Source: Campylobacter sp. MIT 12-8780
GTDB lineage: Bacteria > Campylobacterota > Campylobacteria > Campylobacterales > Campylobacteraceae
Assembly (NCBI RefSeq): GCF_006864535.1
Contig: NZ_QHLL01000001.1
Span: forward strand, 1 to 64,000
Reading direction: 5' to 3'
Length of the DNA stretch: 64,000 nucleotides
The notes under the pieces were generated by a model. That model searched no databases, was not told the origin of the DNA, and saw nothing but the letters and a program-made list of their open reading frames with translations. Below, piece after piece: positions 52,469 through 64,000 of this stretch (position 1 is its first letter; each line of letters opens with the position of its first letter). A program made the position numbers and the translations under genes.

Positions 52469-52533
52469 TGTGTTTCCTTTTTTTCGTAAATACATCACAA
52501 AAGTGTAACGAACTTGCGTAAATCAAAGTTTAT

Positions 52534-54126
52534 TTAAATTTGAAAATGGCTTAACTCTTCTTCTAAGCTTTTACATACCACTTTAAGCTCATCAGCCACT
52601 TGAAGCAAGGCTTGTGAAATGCTTTCATTTTTGTTACTGATGATAACATTTTCCTTAACGCTACTTAAAAGAATTTCAATATTATTTTGAGACTTTTTAA
52701 TCCTCTCAACGCATTCAAACACAAGATTTTTAGACTCTTCATTGCACGATTTTACCTCTTTAGCGTCTTGAGTTAAGGCTCTTGTATTTTCATCAAGAGA
52801 AGCTATAAACACCCCATTTTCTTTAAGTTCAGCACTGACCTGAGCTATGCTTTCTAAAAGCTCTTTAATGATAGCTGAAATTTTATCCAAAAACTCCTCA
52901 CTGCTTTGAGCTAAATTTCTAATATCTTCTGCGATTACTGAAAAACCTCTGCCATAGCCTCCAGCTCTCGCAGCTTCTATGCCAGCATTTAGGGAAAGTA
53001 AATTTGTTTTATCCGCCACCTCGCTCATCATTTGTATGGCTTCTTTGATATTGTTTGCTTGCCCTACCATGTTGCTTACTTTTTGACTAAGTTGTGTTTC
53101 ATTTTGAGTAACTTGTGTTACCTTGCTTGCTATATCAAAAAGTGAACTTAACATTTGATCAAGCACTTTGTATGATTTATCGTTTGCGTTATTTGCCTCA
53201 GTAGAAAGGTTTGCTAATTCATTTAAATCCTGTCCGACTTGAGTGCTTAGCTTAAAGCTTTCATCGATCTTTTCGTGGCTTTCTTTTGTGATTTGTGTTA
53301 GCTTGATGGCGTTTTCATTCAGTCTTGTGGATTGGTATTCGACATTTTTTGAGCTTTGATTGGTTGATTGCACGGCTTTGTGAATTTTTTCTATAAATTC
53401 ATTGATATAAGTACAAGCCCTAGAAATTTCATCTTTACCTTTAATCTTAATACGTGCTTTTAAATTCCCACTTCCTTGTGCAAGCTCTCTTGCGTGATTT
53501 AAAAGCTCTAAAACGGGCTTTCCAACCACAAGTTTAAGCATAAAAAGCACCACAGCAACGGTTACAATAAGCGCTAAGGTAAAAATAACCATATAATTTT
53601 TACTCGTTTGTTGCAAATCCCTCTCAACGCCCTCAAGACTATGATAAACATCCATCACGCCGATAACTTCACCAAGCTTAGCATTGGCATGACAAGCCAC
53701 GCAACTTTCATCAGCGATTAAAGGACGTATAAGTCTGAGGTAGTTTAGTCCTTGAATTTCTTGCTCTAAAGAAAGAAGTTTTGGGTTTTTAAACTGCTCT
53801 AAGATGAGCGTATCGCTTGAAATTTGGGGATTTTTCATCTCAAAAAGCTCTATCGTCTCTTTAGAAGGATAAATACTCACATCACTCACACCTTCCATAC
53901 TCTTAGCCTCGTGTATAGCTTCTTCTATCTTTTGCGAATCGCCTAAATTCATCGCCATTTTAAGCGTTTGAAAAACAGAAGTGCTAATCGTATCTAAATT
54001 TTCTCTACTCATCTTTGAAAAAGTGTTTTTAAAATCCAAATACAAAATCACCTGAACGATAATAAAACTCACAAGTAGCACTATAAAGGTTACAGCAGAT
54101 ATTTTAAAGCCTATATTTTTAAACAT
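52534..54126 (-). CDS. Methyl-accepting chemotaxis protein with periplasmic haem motif
   Basis: The ATG at 54126 has an AAGGAAG site. The 530-residue receptor has two membrane helices (about 8-30 and 178-200), a periplasmic domain with CVACH at residues 142-146, the c-type haem attachment motif, then HAMP and a signalling domain (TNLLSLNAGIEAARAGGYGR). A haem in the sensor would suit redox, oxygen or nitric oxide sensing. This is inference from the motif. Confidence 0.9.
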   Translation of the reverse strand: MFKNIGFKISAVTFIVLLVSFIIVQVILYLDFKNTFSKMSRENLDTISTSVFQTLKMAMNLGDSQKIEEAIHEAKSMEGVSDVSIYPSKETIELFEMKNPQISSDTLILEQFKNPKLLSLEQEIQGLNYLRLIRPLIADESCVACHANAKLGEVIGVMDVYHSLEGVERDLQQTSKNYMVIFTLALIVTVAVVLFMLKLVVGKPVLELLNHARELAQGSGNLKARIKIKGKDEISRACTYINEFIEKIHKAVQSTNQSSKNVEYQSTRLNENAIKLTQITKESHEKIDESFKLSTQVGQDLNELANLSTEANNANDKSYKVLDQMLSSLFDIASKVTQVTQNETQLSQKVSNMVGQANNIKEAIQMMSEVADKTNLLSLNAGIEAARAGGYGRGFSVIAEDIRNLAQSSEEFLDKISAIIKELLESIAQVSAELKENGVFIASLDENTRALTQDAKEVKSCNEESKNLVFECVERIKKSQNNIEILLSSVKENVIISNKNESISQALLQVADELKVVCKSLEEELSHFQI

Positions 54127-54303
54127 TATCTTCCTTTTTTTCAAGCAAAATATCTATATTTTAGTTTAAAGATGATTAAAAAGTTATTAAATAAAAGCGT
54201 AATAAAAAAATCACGCTACTTTCAAGAAGTATTTTGTATTGAAAAAAAGCAGCTTAGGCTGAGTTTAAGCGGATAAGTTTTATGTATCCGCTTAAATGAA
54301 AAA

Positions 54304-54969
54304 TTATTTTTTAGTGATTTTATAGGCTAAATTTCCTAGAATTTGTATAACTTGCACCAAAACAAGCAAAACAATCACGGTTAAAATCATCACATCGCTT
54401 TGAAAACGTTCATAACCATACCGAATAGCTACATCACCTAAACCTCCGCCTCCAACCGTGCCAGCCATAGCTGAAAAACCTACGACTACGATAAGCGTTA
54501 GGGTTATGCCATTAATAAGACTTGGTAAGCTTTCTACAAACATAACCTTAAAGATGATTTGGGCGTTGCTTGCTCCATAAGATTTTGCTGCTTCGATGAT
54601 ACTTTTATCAACTTCTTTTAATGAACTTTCTATCATCTTAGCTAAAAATGGAGCTATACCCAAAGTCAGTGGCACTATAGTTGCTGTTGTGCCTATACTT
54701 GTGCCTGTGATGATACGTGTTAGTGGCATTAAGACTATGATTAAGATGATAAAAGGAAAAGAACGCACAATATTGACGAAAAAATCAAGCACAGCATATA
54801 AGCTTTTATTTTCATTAAGCCCTCCTTTATCCCACACCGCAAGCAAAACGCCCGGGATTATAGCGAGCAAAAAGCCAGCAAAGGTTGAAACAAAAGTCAT
54901 ATATAAGGTTTCAAGTAAGGCTGGGCTTAAAATATCTATTAGTATCATTTCTAATCTTTGAATTTCCAT
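54304..54969 (-). CDS. metI: Methionine ABC importer permease
   Basis: The ATG at 54969 overlaps the metN stop (TAATG). The 221-residue permease has five hydrophobic segments and the EAA loop (EAAKSYGASNAQIIFKV) that docks on the ATPase. It imports methionine together with MetN and a substrate-binding lipoprotein. No MetQ gene follows in this window; the next gene is the chemoreceptor. Confidence 0.93.
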   Translation of the reverse strand: MEIQRLEMILIDILSPALLETLYMTFVSTFAGFLLAIIPGVLLAVWDKGGLNENKSLYAVLDFFVNIVRSFPFIILIIVLMPLTRIITGTSIGTTATIVPLTLGIAPFLAKMIESSLKEVDKSIIEAAKSYGASNAQIIFKVMFVESLPSLINGITLTLIVVVGFSAMAGTVGGGGLGDVAIRYGYERFQSDVMILTVIVLLVLVQVIQILGNLAYKITKK

Positions 54970-55931
54970 TAGACTACCTCCCATAAAACGCCACTTTTTT
55001 GGATAAAATCAAGCACTTTTTCTTTATCCTTTTCAGCCACATTAATCACTAAATTTCCTAAAGCGATGTCATTGAGCTTTTCTATCTTGCCCCAAACTAT
55101 GTTAAAATCTATGTTTAATGCCCTTGCCATACTTGTAATGACGCTATGTTGTGCCACTTCTTTTGGGAAGAAAAGCTTGATATTTACTCCTGTTTGAGGT
55201 AAAAAGTCATTTTCGCCTAAAAACTCTTGCATTTTAGCATTTGGTTTTAAGAAAAGCTCGTGAATTTCCCCACTTCCTATGATATGTCCGTGATCAAGTA
55301 AAACAGCCTTGCTTGCGATTTCTTTCACCACTTCCATTTCATGAGTAACTAAAACTACGCTTATGCCAAGTTCTTTATTGATCTTTTTGATAAGTTCTAA
55401 AATGTTTTTCGTTGTATTTGGATCAAGTGCTGAAGTTGCCTCATCACTAAGAAGTATCTTAGGCTTTAACGCCAAAGCTCTAGCTATAGCCACTCTTTGT
55501 TTTTGCCCTCCGCTTAGCTCGTTTGGATAAGACTTTGCTTTTTGCTCTAAGCCTACCATTTCAAGGAGCTCTTTTACTCTTTTGTCAATCTCATTCTTGT
55601 TAAAATCATGAATTTGCAAAGGCATAGCCACATTTTCAAAGACATTTTTTCTACTCATCAAAGCAAAATGCTGAAAAATCATACCTATATCTTTACGCAA
55701 GTTTCTAAGTTCTCGAGCATTTTTTGCCACTTGTGAAATTTCTTTACCAAAGACTTTTAAAGAGCCGTTTTGATAATCCTCTAAAGCATTAATGCACCTT
55801 AAAAGCGTGGATTTTCCAGCCCCACTATGTCCTACTATAGCAAAAATTTCTCCAGCCTTAACACTAAGGCTCACCTCATCAATGACGAGTTCTTTGCCGT
55901 AGTATTTTTTTAACTTGTTAATCTCTATCAT
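54969..55931 (-). CDS. metN: Methionine ABC importer ATPase
   Basis: The 320-residue protein has Walker [10 protein letters not shown] (residues 34-42), the LSGGQ signature, Walker B ([12 protein letters not shown]) and a C-terminal NIL domain (about 245-320) that senses intracellular methionine. Its start lies inside the valS end (14-base overlap), so they are co-transcribed. Confidence 0.95.
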   Translation of the reverse strand: MIEINKLKKYYGKELVIDEVSLSVKAGEIFAIVGHSGAGKSTLLRCINALEDYQNGSLKVFGKEISQVAKNARELRNLRKDIGMIFQHFALMSRKNVFENVAMPLQIHDFNKNEIDKRVKELLEMVGLEQKAKSYPNELSGGQKQRVAIARALALKPKILLSDEATSALDPNTTKNILELIKKINKELGISVVLVTHEMEVVKEIASKAVLLDHGHIIGSGEIHELFLKPNAKMQEFLGENDFLPQTGVNIKLFFPKEVAQHSVITSMARALNIDFNIVWGKIEKLNDIALGNLVINVAEKDKEKVLDFIQKSGVLWEVV

Positions 55932-58539
55932 TTTTACCCTTTAAATTTTCAAGTTCAAGTTCTATCTTTTCAAGTTGCGCTTGAAGTGCGTTTAAGGCTT
56001 CTTGATTTTGTGTGATGACTTCTTTTGGAGCCTTGCTTATGAATTTTTCATTTTTAAGCATATTTTCAAGCTTGCTTTGTTCTTTCTCAATTTTAAGCTT
56101 TTGATTTTCAAGCCTTTGTAAAACAGCACTTAGATCAACATTTTCAAGCGGTATAAATACGCTTAAATTTTCACTCACATCAGCACTTGCATTGCTTATT
56201 TTTTCAGTGATAAACTCCACTTCCTCGCTCTTTGAAAGCAGACTAATAAAATGCGTATAAGCTTTTAAAGCTTCATTTAAACTTATATCATTAAGCTTGA
56301 TAAAGGCTTTTTTGATCTTACTTTGATCAATCAAAGCTTTGGCACGACGTATGCTTACTATACTTTCTATGACGAGATTAAAAAGCTTTTCACTTTTTTC
56401 ATTTTGTGCTTTAAAGCGTGGAAATTTGGCTATCATCAAGGAAGGCGAGTTGGCAAGCTCTGTATTACTAAGCTTATGATATAAATACTCGCTGATAAAA
56501 GGCATAAAAGGATTTAAAAGCTTTAAAGCCTCTTTAAATATACTGCCAAGCTCTTTTACACTACTTTTTTCAGCCTTGCTTAGCTCTATGCCCCAGTCGC
56601 AAAACTCGTCCCAAAAGAAGCGATAAAGGGTATTTGCAGCGTCATTAAAGCGGTATTGCTCTAAATTTGCTCTTAGCTCTTTTATGCAAGCTTCAAGCCT
56701 ACTTTGCATGTATAATCCAAGCTCGCTTTTTAACTCTATCTTTTCTAGCTCAGCAAAGCTTTTTTCATTGAGAAGTAGATAATTTGTGGCATTATAAAGC
56801 TTGTTTGTAAAATTGCGAATTTGCATAAGCTTATCATTACTTAGCCTTATATCGCGTCCTTGCACGGCTGAGATAGCTAGAGTAAAACGCAAAATATCAG
56901 CGCTGTATTCTTTGATAAGCTCATTTGGATCGATGACATTGCCAAGTGATTTACTCATCTTTCGTCCAAGTTCATCTTTTACTAAAGCGTGCAGATACAC
57001 TTGCTTAAAAGGGAGCTCATGAAGGGCATTTGTGCTTTGAAAAAGCATTCTTGCTACCCAAAAAAAGAGTATATCAAAGCCTGTTATAAGCAAAGAATTT
57101 GGATAAAAATCCTTTAAATCCTCTTTTTGATAAAGTTTGCCTTCGCCCCAGCCTTCATTGCCCCAGCCCAAAGTACTCATCGCCCAAAGTCCTGAGCTAA
57201 ACCAAGTATCAAGCACATCTTGATCTTGTTTAAAATTTACACCCTTGCATTTTGGGCACTCATGAGGTGTATTTTGGCTTACAAACTCAGCCCCACATTC
57301 ACAATAAAAAACCGGAATTTGATGTCCCCACCAAAGCTGACGCGAGATACACCAGTCTTTTAAATCCCTCATCCATGCATTAAAAGAATTGATCCAATGG
57401 CTTGGAAAAAAGCACATTTCTTTAGCATTTACCCTCTCAATGCTTTCCTTAGCTACTTTAGCACTGACAAACCATTGTTTTGAGATATAAGGCTCAACCA
57501 CATTTTTACAACGATAGCAAAGTCCTATTTGATTGTCATAATCTTCTATCTTTTCAACAAAGCCGTGTTTTTCAAGCTCATTGATGATAAGCGCTCTTGC
57601 TTCAAGTCTTTCAAGTCCCTTAAACTGCAAACAATGCTCGTTTAAAATACCTTTTTCATCAAAGATGGTGATAAATTCTAAATTATGCCTTAAGCCCACC
57701 TCATAGTCGTTGTGATCATGAGCTGGTGTAACCTTAACTACTCCTGTTCCAAAGTCCATATCCACATGCTCATCAGCAATAATCTTAAGTTCTTTACCCA
57801 CAAGAGGTAAGATGAGTTTTTTACCAATTAGGTGCTTATATCGCTCATCGTTTGGATTAACCATCACTGCTGTATCACCAAAATAAGTCTCTGGACGCGT
57901 AGTAGCTACGACAAGATAGTCCTTGCTTTCTTTTAAAAAATACCTTAGATGATAGAGTTTGCCTTTATTTTCTTTGTATTCTACTTCTATATCACTTAGC
58001 GCGCCGTCCTTGCAGCACCAATTAATCATTCTATCGCCTCTAAAGATCAAGCCTTGATCATAAAGCGAGATAAAAGCCTTTTTTACAGCGTTTGCAAGCC
58101 CTTGATCCATAGTAAAACGCAAACGGCTCCAAGCTGGGCTAATGCCAAGAGTTCTCATCTGTTCTACTATCTTACCACCGCTTTGTTCTTTCCACTGCCA
58201 TACTTTTTTGATGAATTCTTCTCTGCCGATTTGCTCTTTTTTAATGCCTTGAGCTAAAAGCTGTTTTTCAACTACATTTTGAGTCGCAATGCCAGCATGA
58301 TCAAGTCCGGGCTGATACAGCACCCTAAAGCCGTCCATTCTTTTATAGCGCGTGATGATATCTTGCAAGCTAAAAGTAAGCGCATGTCCTATGTGAAGCA
58401 CGCCTGTAACATTAGGCGGAGGCATCATAATGCAGAAATTTTTGCCCTCGCTTTGCAAATGTAAATTCCCATCAACTTCAAAATACCCTCGCTCCTCACA
58501 TATCTTATAATACTCTTGTTCAACACTTTTATCATACAT
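55918..58539 (-). CDS. valS: Valyl-tRNA synthetase
   Basis: The 873-residue class I enzyme has HIGH (LHIGHALT, near residue 46), the CP1 editing region with [22 protein letters not shown] (KMSKSLGNV, near 527) and a C-terminal coiled coil ([11 protein letters not shown]). A zinc-binding CECGAE...CPKCKG pair lies in the middle. Full length. First gene of the valS-metN-metI unit. Confidence 0.97.
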   Translation of the reverse strand: MYDKSVEQEYYKICEERGYFEVDGNLHLQSEGKNFCIMMPPPNVTGVLHIGHALTFSLQDIITRYKRMDGFRVLYQPGLDHAGIATQNVVEKQLLAQGIKKEQIGREEFIKKVWQWKEQSGGKIVEQMRTLGISPAWSRLRFTMDQGLANAVKKAFISLYDQGLIFRGDRMINWCCKDGALSDIEVEYKENKGKLYHLRYFLKESKDYLVVATTRPETYFGDTAVMVNPNDERYKHLIGKKLILPLVGKELKIIADEHVDMDFGTGVVKVTPAHDHNDYEVGLRHNLEFITIFDEKGILNEHCLQFKGLERLEARALIINELEKHGFVEKIEDYDNQIGLCYRCKNVVEPYISKQWFVSAKVAKESIERVNAKEMCFFPSHWINSFNAWMRDLKDWCISRQLWWGHQIPVFYCECGAEFVSQNTPHECPKCKGVNFKQDQDVLDTWFSSGLWAMSTLGWGNEGWGEGKLYQKEDLKDFYPNSLLITGFDILFFWVARMLFQSTNALHELPFKQVYLHALVKDELGRKMSKSLGNVIDPNELIKEYSADILRFTLAISAVQGRDIRLSNDKLMQIRNFTNKLYNATNYLLLNEKSFAELEKIELKSELGLYMQSRLEACIKELRANLEQYRFNDAANTLYRFFWDEFCDWGIELSKAEKSSVKELGSIFKEALKLLNPFMPFISEYLYHKLSNTELANSPSLMIAKFPRFKAQNEKSEKLFNLVIESIVSIRRAKALIDQSKIKKAFIKLNDISLNEALKAYTHFISLLSKSEEVEFITEKISNASADVSENLSVFIPLENVDLSAVLQRLENQKLKIEKEQSKLENMLKNEKFISKAPKEVITQNQEALNALQAQLEKIELELENLKGKNDRD

Positions 58540-58699
58540 TTTAAAATAGCCCTTTTAAAAATAAAATAGCTAGATAATACCCAAATTTGCCTAAGTTTTT
58601 GTTGAAAAAGAGCCAAGAATTTGCATTTTCTAGTCAAAATCAAAGCAAGCTTAGATAAAAATATAAAAAAATAGCCTAAAATTGGCTTTTGATTTTAGG

Positions 58700-59581
58700 C
58701 TATTCAAAAAGAGTCTCAACACGGCGATTGACATAACGTTTGCTTTCGTCCATATCGTGAGTAAGTTGTTTGTCTTTTCCAAAGCTTTGAATGATGATTT
58801 TACCACTTATCCTTAAAAACTCACTTGCTACAGCTGCACTTCTTTTAAGCCCAAGCATATAATTATACGCTGCATTTCCCACCTCATCAGTATGTCCGCT
58901 TAAAACAATGCTTTTAATCTTGCTTTGTGGTTTAAGCGTGGCTTTAAGTTCGTTGATATAAAAGCTATTTTTAATGCTTTGCATTGAGCTTTGGTTGAAT
59001 TTAAACCAAAGAGGTGGTAAGGGTTTAGGGCTTGCGATAAAGTTTGTTTCATCAAGTAAGCTTTTATTAAAAAGCGTGATTTTGATATTTTCTGTGTTTG
59101 TTTTTTCGACAAATAAAGCGTATTCTAAAAAGCCACCTCTTCTTGAAAGCGTGGTGGTGATAGAATTGATCGTTTTTCTTTCATTTGCATGAAGCTTTTG
59201 TGAATCAACAATATACACATCATATCGTGGCTCACCAAGACTTCTATCGTGTCTAGATCGCTTCAGCAAGGCTTCATACTCGCTTCTTAAACTCTGCATT
59301 GTGGAGGCTGAATTTGGCTTTGAAGCTCTTTGTGTGCTTGCTGGTGTGCTTTGCTCAAGGGCTTTGTTTTGAGGAGAGTTTTGAGCTGGTGTGGTATTTT
59401 GTTGTGGTGGAAGTTGTTGAGGTTGAGCCTTGCTCGTTTGAGTGCTTTGAGGAGAAGTTTGTGTTTTTGGCTCATAAAAACTGATATTCTTAGGATCTGA
59501 ACTCGTAAGCACATAATACCCAACAGCACACAAAATAAGCACCACAAGGATAAGTAAAATCATCAGCTTATTTTTCATCAT
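58700..59581 (-). CDS. Membrane-anchored OmpA-domain protein
   Basis: The 293-residue protein has one N-terminal membrane helix, a Pro/Gln/Ser-rich linker (about 35-95) and a C-terminal OmpA-like peptidoglycan-binding domain (IVLSGHTDEVGN and ESKRYVNRRVE). It would tie the inner membrane to the wall. Single gene with its own surroundings. The name of the exact family member is not clear. Confidence 0.85.
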   Translation of the reverse strand: MMKNKLMILLILVVLILCAVGYYVLTSSDPKNISFYEPKTQTSPQSTQTSKAQPQQLPPQQNTTPAQNSPQNKALEQSTPASTQRASKPNSASTMQSLRSEYEALLKRSRHDRSLGEPRYDVYIVDSQKLHANERKTINSITTTLSRRGGFLEYALFVEKTNTENIKITLFNKSLLDETNFIASPKPLPPLWFKFNQSSMQSIKNSFYINELKATLKPQSKIKSIVLSGHTDEVGNAAYNYMLGLKRSAAVASEFLRISGKIIIQSFGKDKQLTHDMDESKRYVNRRVETLFE

Positions 59582-59792
59582 TTTTCCTTACAATGTATAA
59601 ATTGCAAAAAAAGCTATTTAAAATGCTAAATTTTAAAGCATTTTGACTGATAGCTTCTTTTTTCATAACACTACCAAAAAAAGCCTTATTTGTCAAATTT
59701 ACATGCAAAATCAACTCATTTTGCATATTTTTTTACAAAAAATTCAAACAAAGCTACTGAAAAAACCATAAAAAACTTTGTTTATCTCAACC

Positions 59793-61322
59793 TTAATGCA
59801 AAAAATGTCTCACACCAGTAAAATATAAAGCCATGCCATACTCATTAGCAGCTTGTATAACCTCATCATCTCTTATACTGCCTCCGGGCTCTACTATGGC
59901 TTTAACCCCAACCTTACTTGCTTCATCTATGCTGTCCCTAAAAGGAAAAAAGGCTTCACTTGCTAAAACGCAGCCTTTTAAATCAAGCCCCAAGTCTTTA
60001 GCCTTAGCAATGGCTGCTTTTGCTGCGTCAATGCGACTTGTCATACCCATGCCTATAGCTAGCATGGCTGAGTCTTTGACATACACTACATTATTTGACT
60101 TGGTTAAAGCGGCGATTTTAAGAGCGATTTCTAAGTCTTTAAATTCTTCTTTGCTGGCTGCTCTTGTGCTTTTTAAAGTCGCTTGTTTAAGCTCGTTTAA
60201 ACCCACCTTGTCGCTATTTTGATACACAAAGCCCCCGCTTATATGCTTAAAATCAAAAGCATCATAAGTAGGGCGTAAAAACTTGCTTTCTTGAGTGAAA
60301 ATTTTTATACGCTTTTTATTTTCAAATACTTCTAAAGCCTTTTTATCCACACTTGCAGCAATAATTACTTCAACATAAATTTCATTGATCTTTAAGGCTA
60401 AAGCCTCATCTAAAAGCCCATTTATCGCCACCACGCCTCCATAAGCACTTACTGGATCACATTGTAAAGCTTCTATATAACTTTGCATTAAGTTTTCCTT
60501 CAGGGCAAAACCACAAGGATTAGCATGCTTTATGATGGCTACGGCTGGTTCTTTATCAAAGCTTGAAGCTAAATTTAAGGCTGCGTTGATGTCGGTGAGA
60601 TTATTAAAACTTGCCTCGCCTTTTAGGGCTTTAAAATGGGTGCTAAAAAAATCTTCAAATTCATATAAAGCCCCTTGTTGATGAGGATTTTCGCCATATT
60701 TAGTATCAATTACCTTGCGTCCTATGATAAATTTACTTGCTCCAAAGCCTTTATTGAAGCGATCATTGAGATAATTTGCGATAAAACCATCATAATTTGC
60801 ACTATGTTCATAAGCTTTTATCATCAATTTTAGCCTAAATTCCTCATCAGCTTTACCCTCTTTTAAGGCTTTTAAAACTTTGGCATAATCAGCCTTATCA
60901 CAAAGCACCAAAACGCTTTTATAGTTTTTTGCCGCTGCTCTTAGCATACAAGGACCGCCTATGTCTATATTTTCGACTATCTCATCAAAATCATCAGTTT
61001 TTTGAGTGGTTTGCTTAAAAGGATATAAGTTCACGCATACCAAATCAATAGCCTCAATGCCCTGCTCTTTAGCCTCTTGCTCGTGATCTTTTCTTTTATA
61101 TAAAATGCCCCCATGAATTCTTGGGTGCAGGGTTTTAACGCGTCCTTCAAAAAGCTCATTTTGTCTTGTAAAATCGCTCACTTCTTGCACCTTTAAGCCC
61201 TCTTGCTTGAGTAAATTATAAGTGCCTCCAGTTGAAAGTAGTTCAAAACCTAAATTCACAAGCTCTTTAGCAAATTCCACCACGCCTTCTTTATCGCTCA
61301 CACTAATGAGTGCTTTTTTCAT
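59793..61322 (-). CDS. purH: Bifunctional AICAR formyltransferase/IMP cyclohydrolase
   Basis: The 509-residue enzyme has an N-terminal MGS-like cyclohydrolase domain ([24 protein letters not shown]) and a C-terminal formyltransferase domain with [26 protein letters not shown] and [11 protein letters not shown]. It makes IMP in the last two steps of purine synthesis. It lies in line with the DjlA-like gene and purL. Confidence 0.97.
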   Translation of the reverse strand: MKKALISVSDKEGVVEFAKELVNLGFELLSTGGTYNLLKQEGLKVQEVSDFTRQNELFEGRVKTLHPRIHGGILYKRKDHEQEAKEQGIEAIDLVCVNLYPFKQTTQKTDDFDEIVENIDIGGPCMLRAAAKNYKSVLVLCDKADYAKVLKALKEGKADEEFRLKLMIKAYEHSANYDGFIANYLNDRFNKGFGASKFIIGRKVIDTKYGENPHQQGALYEFEDFFSTHFKALKGEASFNNLTDINAALNLASSFDKEPAVAIIKHANPCGFALKENLMQSYIEALQCDPVSAYGGVVAINGLLDEALALKINEIYVEVIIAASVDKKALEVFENKKRIKIFTQESKFLRPTYDAFDFKHISGGFVYQNSDKVGLNELKQATLKSTRAASKEEFKDLEIALKIAALTKSNNVVYVKDSAMLAIGMGMTSRIDAAKAAIAKAKDLGLDLKGCVLASEAFFPFRDSIDEASKVGVKAIVEPGGSIRDDEVIQAANEYGMALYFTGVRHFLH

Positions 61323-61370
61323 GATTGTTCTCCTTTTTTTCTGCTGATAATTTTATATCAAATTTAAAAC

Positions 61371-62147
61371 TTAATTCTCTAAATACTTCTTAAGCTTTTC
61401 ATAAGCTTCGTTAATCTCTTGAAATTTAGCCGCACCTTGTTTAAGCTCGGCTTCGCTGACATTATTTGCGTTTAAGATATCTGGGTGGTATTTTTTGGCT
61501 AAGGCTCTGTATCTTTTCTTAAGTTCATTTATATCAGCATTTTTATCAAGCTCTAGCACCTTATAAGCTTCATCAAGGCTAAGTTCTTTGGAGTTTGAGC
61601 TATGCCTAAAACTTGCGATAAAACTTTCAAGCTCTAAAGTACTTACACCAAAGGCTGAAGCGATGAGACTTAAAAGCTTGATCTTAGTATCATTCATCAC
61701 TCCATCTATGCTAGCAACATATACAAACATTCTTAAGACATTCAAACGTTCATTTTGAGGCAGCGGAACCTCACGCATAAACTCATACGCCACACTTTGC
61801 GTATCATTAAGCTCGTTTTTATGCTCGTTAAAACTTGCCTTTAAAAAAGCTCTTTCTTTCTCATCGCTTGCATTGGCATTTAAAATTTGAGTGATCATAT
61901 CCGCTTCGCTTTGAGAAACTCTACCATCGCTTTTTGCAATCTTAGCTAAAAGCGCAACGACATAATAATTCATCTTTCTTTTATACTCATCAAGCCTTTG
62001 CTCATAAATTCCTTGAGCAAAGCTCTTGCCAAAACCTTTGCTTGCTCTTGTGAATTTTTGAAAAGTGCTTGATGATTGCCCTGCCATGTAGTTTTTATAA
62101 TACCAAACAAAGGCAAAAATTGCCAAAAGCAAAAGTATAAAAGCCAT
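61371..62147 (-). CDS. DjlA-like co-chaperone (TerB-like and J domains)
   Basis: The 258-residue protein has an N-terminal membrane helix (about 1-17), a TerB-like domain (about 60-180, [20 protein letters not shown]) and a C-terminal J domain with the HPD motif ([11 protein letters not shown]). The layout is that of DjlA, a DnaK co-chaperone. The ATG overlaps the purL stop, so it is co-translated with purL. Confidence 0.9.
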   Translation of the reverse strand: MAFILLLLAIFAFVWYYKNYMAGQSSSTFQKFTRASKGFGKSFAQGIYEQRLDEYKRKMNYYVVALLAKIAKSDGRVSQSEADMITQILNANASDEKERAFLKASFNEHKNELNDTQSVAYEFMREVPLPQNERLNVLRMFVYVASIDGVMNDTKIKLLSLIASAFGVSTLELESFIASFRHSSNSKELSLDEAYKVLELDKNADINELKKRYRALAKKYHPDILNANNVSEAELKQGAAKFQEINEAYEKLKKYLEN

Positions 62148-64000
62148 TATAAAAGTTCCTTTTTAAAGCTTGAAAAATAAAGCTCATCAAGTTCTTGCTT
62201 GCTTAAAGTGAGAGTATTAAGCTTAAAAATTTGTTCTTTTGTGCTTACGCCAAGTTTGATATAATTTACCCCAAACTCTTTTGCAAGCGCTTCAAAAGCC
62301 GCCTCATCACTTACACCTACTACTGCTCTGCTTGCACTTTCATCAAAAAGCAAGGCTTCATCGCTTATTTTTGGGTGTTTAAAACATATTTCAGCTTTTA
62401 TGCCAACTTCGCTAATAGCGCACATTTTTGCCAAGCACACAGCCAAACCTCCTACGCCAACGCTATTTGCACATTCTAAAAGCTTGTTTTCATTTGCCTT
62501 TAAAAGCAAATCCCAAAGCTTAAGCTCTGCATTAAAATCAAGTTCATTTAACCTACCCTCGCACAACTTATCTTGCACCTTTGCCACAAGTGAGCCCACA
62601 AACTCGCCTTTGGTATCGCCAAGCAGGTAAAGACTGATGTTTTCTTTTTCAAGGCTTGATTTTAAGGAGTTTTGAGCTTTCTCATTTAAACCAACGCACA
62701 CTATAGTCGGGCTTGGGTAAATGCTTACCCCATCAGTTTCATTATATAAGCTTACATTTCCACTCACAACAGGCGTATTTAAAGCCTTGCACGCTTCTTT
62801 TATGCCCTCGCAACCTTGAGCAAATTGCCACATCACCTCAGCATTTAAAGGACTACCATAATTTAAACAATCACTAATCGCCAAAGGCTTTGCCCCAGCA
62901 CACGCTACCTTGCGTCCAGCATTCATCACATTTAAAGCCGCACCTTTATACGGATCGATGAAATTAAGCCTTGAATTACACTCCACAGCCATAGCTAAGG
63001 CTGCGTTGTTTTCTTTGACGCGTATGACGCTTGCACCTAACTTGCCATCAGCTTTAATGGTGTTTGTTTGCACGCTTGAGTCAAATTGATCGTAAATAAA
63101 AGCTTTATCAGCGATATTTTCATTACTTAAAAGTGCTTTAAGTGTATGAGTTGCTGAGTTTTTAAGCATAAAATCATACTCTTTCATAAGCTCTAAATAC
63201 CTTGGCTTTTGCGTTTTTCTATCTAAAATAGGCGCTTTTTCGCTCAAAGGTGCGATTGGGATTTCTCCAACGAGCTCATTATGCCAAAAAAGCTCCATTT
63301 TGCCTGTATCACTTACTTCGCCAATCACTGCTGCATCAAGGGTGTATTTTTCAAAAATTTCAATCACTTCTTTTTCCTTGCCCTTTTTTGCGCAAATAAG
63401 CATTCTTTCTTGACTTTCGCTCAGCATTAATTCATAAGGACTCATACCCTCTTCTCTCATCGGCGTTTTATCAAGGTAAAGTTTCATGCCCGCACCACTT
63501 TTACCAGCCATTTCAAAAGAACTTGAAGTAAGCCCAGCCGCACCCATATCTTGAATGCCAATGATGAGATCTTTCTTAAAAAGCTCTAAACAGCTTTCCA
63601 TTAAGAGTTTTTCAGTGAATGGATCGCCAATTTGCACGGTTGGACGCAAACTTTTGCTATTTTCACTAAAACTATCACTTGCCATAACAGCCCCGCCAAG
63701 CCCATCTCTACCTGTTTTTGAGCCTACATAAATCACTGGATTTCCAACACCTTCAGCCTTAGCATAAAATAACTCTTCTTGCTTGCAAATGCCAAGCGCA
63801 AAGGCATTAACTAAGATATTGCCATTAAAGCATTCATCAAAACTACACTCTCCACCTATAGTAGGCACACCCATGCAGTTTCCATAATGAGCTATACCAC
63901 TTACCACACCTTTGACAAGGTATTTTTGGTGTTTAGCTATTTTAGCATCGTGTATATCGCCAAATTTTAAGGAATTTAAGCCAGCAACCACACGCGCACC
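62147..64000 (-). CDS. purL: Phosphoribosylformylglycinamidine synthase PurL (partial, 5' end outside)
   Basis: The frame is open to the right edge, so the N-terminus is missing; about 617 residues are visible. Family features include [41 protein letters not shown] and [13 protein letters not shown]. The enzyme makes FGAM from FGAR, glutamine-derived ammonia and ATP. The product is the small-type PurL that works with PurQ and PurS. Confidence 0.97.
   Translation of the reverse strand, partial: GARVVAGLNSLKFGDIHDAKIAKHQKYLVKGVVSGIAHYGNCMGVPTIGGECSFDECFNGNILVNAFALGICKQEELFYAKAEGVGNPVIYVGSKTGRDGLGGAVMASDSFSENSKSLRPTVQIGDPFTEKLLMESCLELFKKDLIIGIQDMGAAGLTSSSFEMAGKSGAGMKLYLDKTPMREEGMSPYELMLSESQERMLICAKKGKEKEVIEIFEKYTLDAAVIGEVSDTGKMELFWHNELVGEIPIAPLSEKAPILDRKTQKPRYLELMKEYDFMLKNSATHTLKALLSNENIADKAFIYDQFDSSVQTNTIKADGKLGASVIRVKENNAALAMAVECNSRLNFIDPYKGAALNVMNAGRKVACAGAKPLAISDCLNYGSPLNAEVMWQFAQGCEGIKEACKALNTPVVSGNVSLYNETDGVSIYPSPTIVCVGLNEKAQNSLKSSLEKENISLYLLGDTKGEFVGSLVAKVQDKLCEGRLNELDFNAELKLWDLLLKANENKLLECANSVGVGGLAVCLAKMCAISEVGIKAEICFKHPKISDEALLFDESASRAVVGVSDEAAFEALAKEFGVNYIKLGVSTKEQIFKLNTLTLSKQELDELYFSSFKKELL

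Noticed and set aside
1-64000. CRISPR array or insertion sequence
   Set aside because: No regularly spaced repeats with unique spacers and no transposase-like frame were seen.

Overview
The window is a Campylobacter-type (epsilonproteobacterial) chromosome segment carrying an about 40 kb integrated phage-like element. The host assignment rests on the AT-rich coding style, the Campylobacter-type chemoreceptors, the argG, rplI-hslV-hslU, era, valS-metN-metI and purH-dnaJ-like-purL blocks and a long poly-G tract. The species cannot be fixed from the sequence alone.

Layout. Positions 1-2511 hold the end of one methyl-accepting chemotaxis receptor and a second receptor broken by a one-base frameshift. 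From about 2.6 to 42.5 kb lies the element. Nearly all its genes are on the minus strand. Read in the direction of transcription (right to left) they are: unknown virion genes (42.4-40.3 kb), a P22-like portal (39.6-37.9), a YafQ-type toxin-antitoxin pair, a 2706-residue polyvalent protein with several nuclease-like modules (37.2-29.1), small proteins including one with a 14-G tract, the terminase small subunit and a membrane-active virion protein (26.0-23.7), scaffold, N4-gp56-like capsid, head proteins and an adenine/cytosine-N methyltransferase (22.7-16.0), the terminase large subunit (14.9-13.4), tail fibres including a collagen-like one (13.2-5.5), and a lysis cassette of endolysin, i-spanin and o-spanin followed by a cytochrome-c-like protein (5.4-3.2). 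Plus-strand cassettes interrupt this order: a small HTH protein (9.4 kb), a secreted-protein pair (22.8-23.7), an AT-rich four-gene cassette with an inactive ImmA/IrrE-like protein and a SecB-like chaperone (26.1-27.9), and a Phd/Doc-like pair (39.7-40.2). I see no integrase, transposase, replication protein or CI-type repressor.

Three regulatory or RNA systems stand out. (1) Nine copies of a promoter, TTTAACCC then a 23-base spacer (22 in one copy) then a -10 hexamer, each in front of a minus-strand phage operon. (2) Four intergenic blocks of modular hairpins directly before the start codons of head or virion genes. Their stems show compensatory changes and a G-U wobble, which indicates a minus-strand RNA. 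(3) A free-standing small RNA of about 110 nt at 29.0-29.1 kb with its own consensus plus-strand promoter, a closed terminal helix, a three-way junction and two hairpin loops that are complementary over six bases.

From 42.7 kb the chromosome resumes: argG, two tandem membrane-protein paralogues, rplI-hslV-hslU, an LprI-domain periplasmic protein, era with two bitopic membrane proteins, a META-domain lipoprotein, a haem-motif chemoreceptor, the methionine importer genes metI and metN (no metQ seen), valS, an OmpA-domain protein, purH, a DjlA-like co-chaperone and the 3' part of purL, which runs off the right edge.
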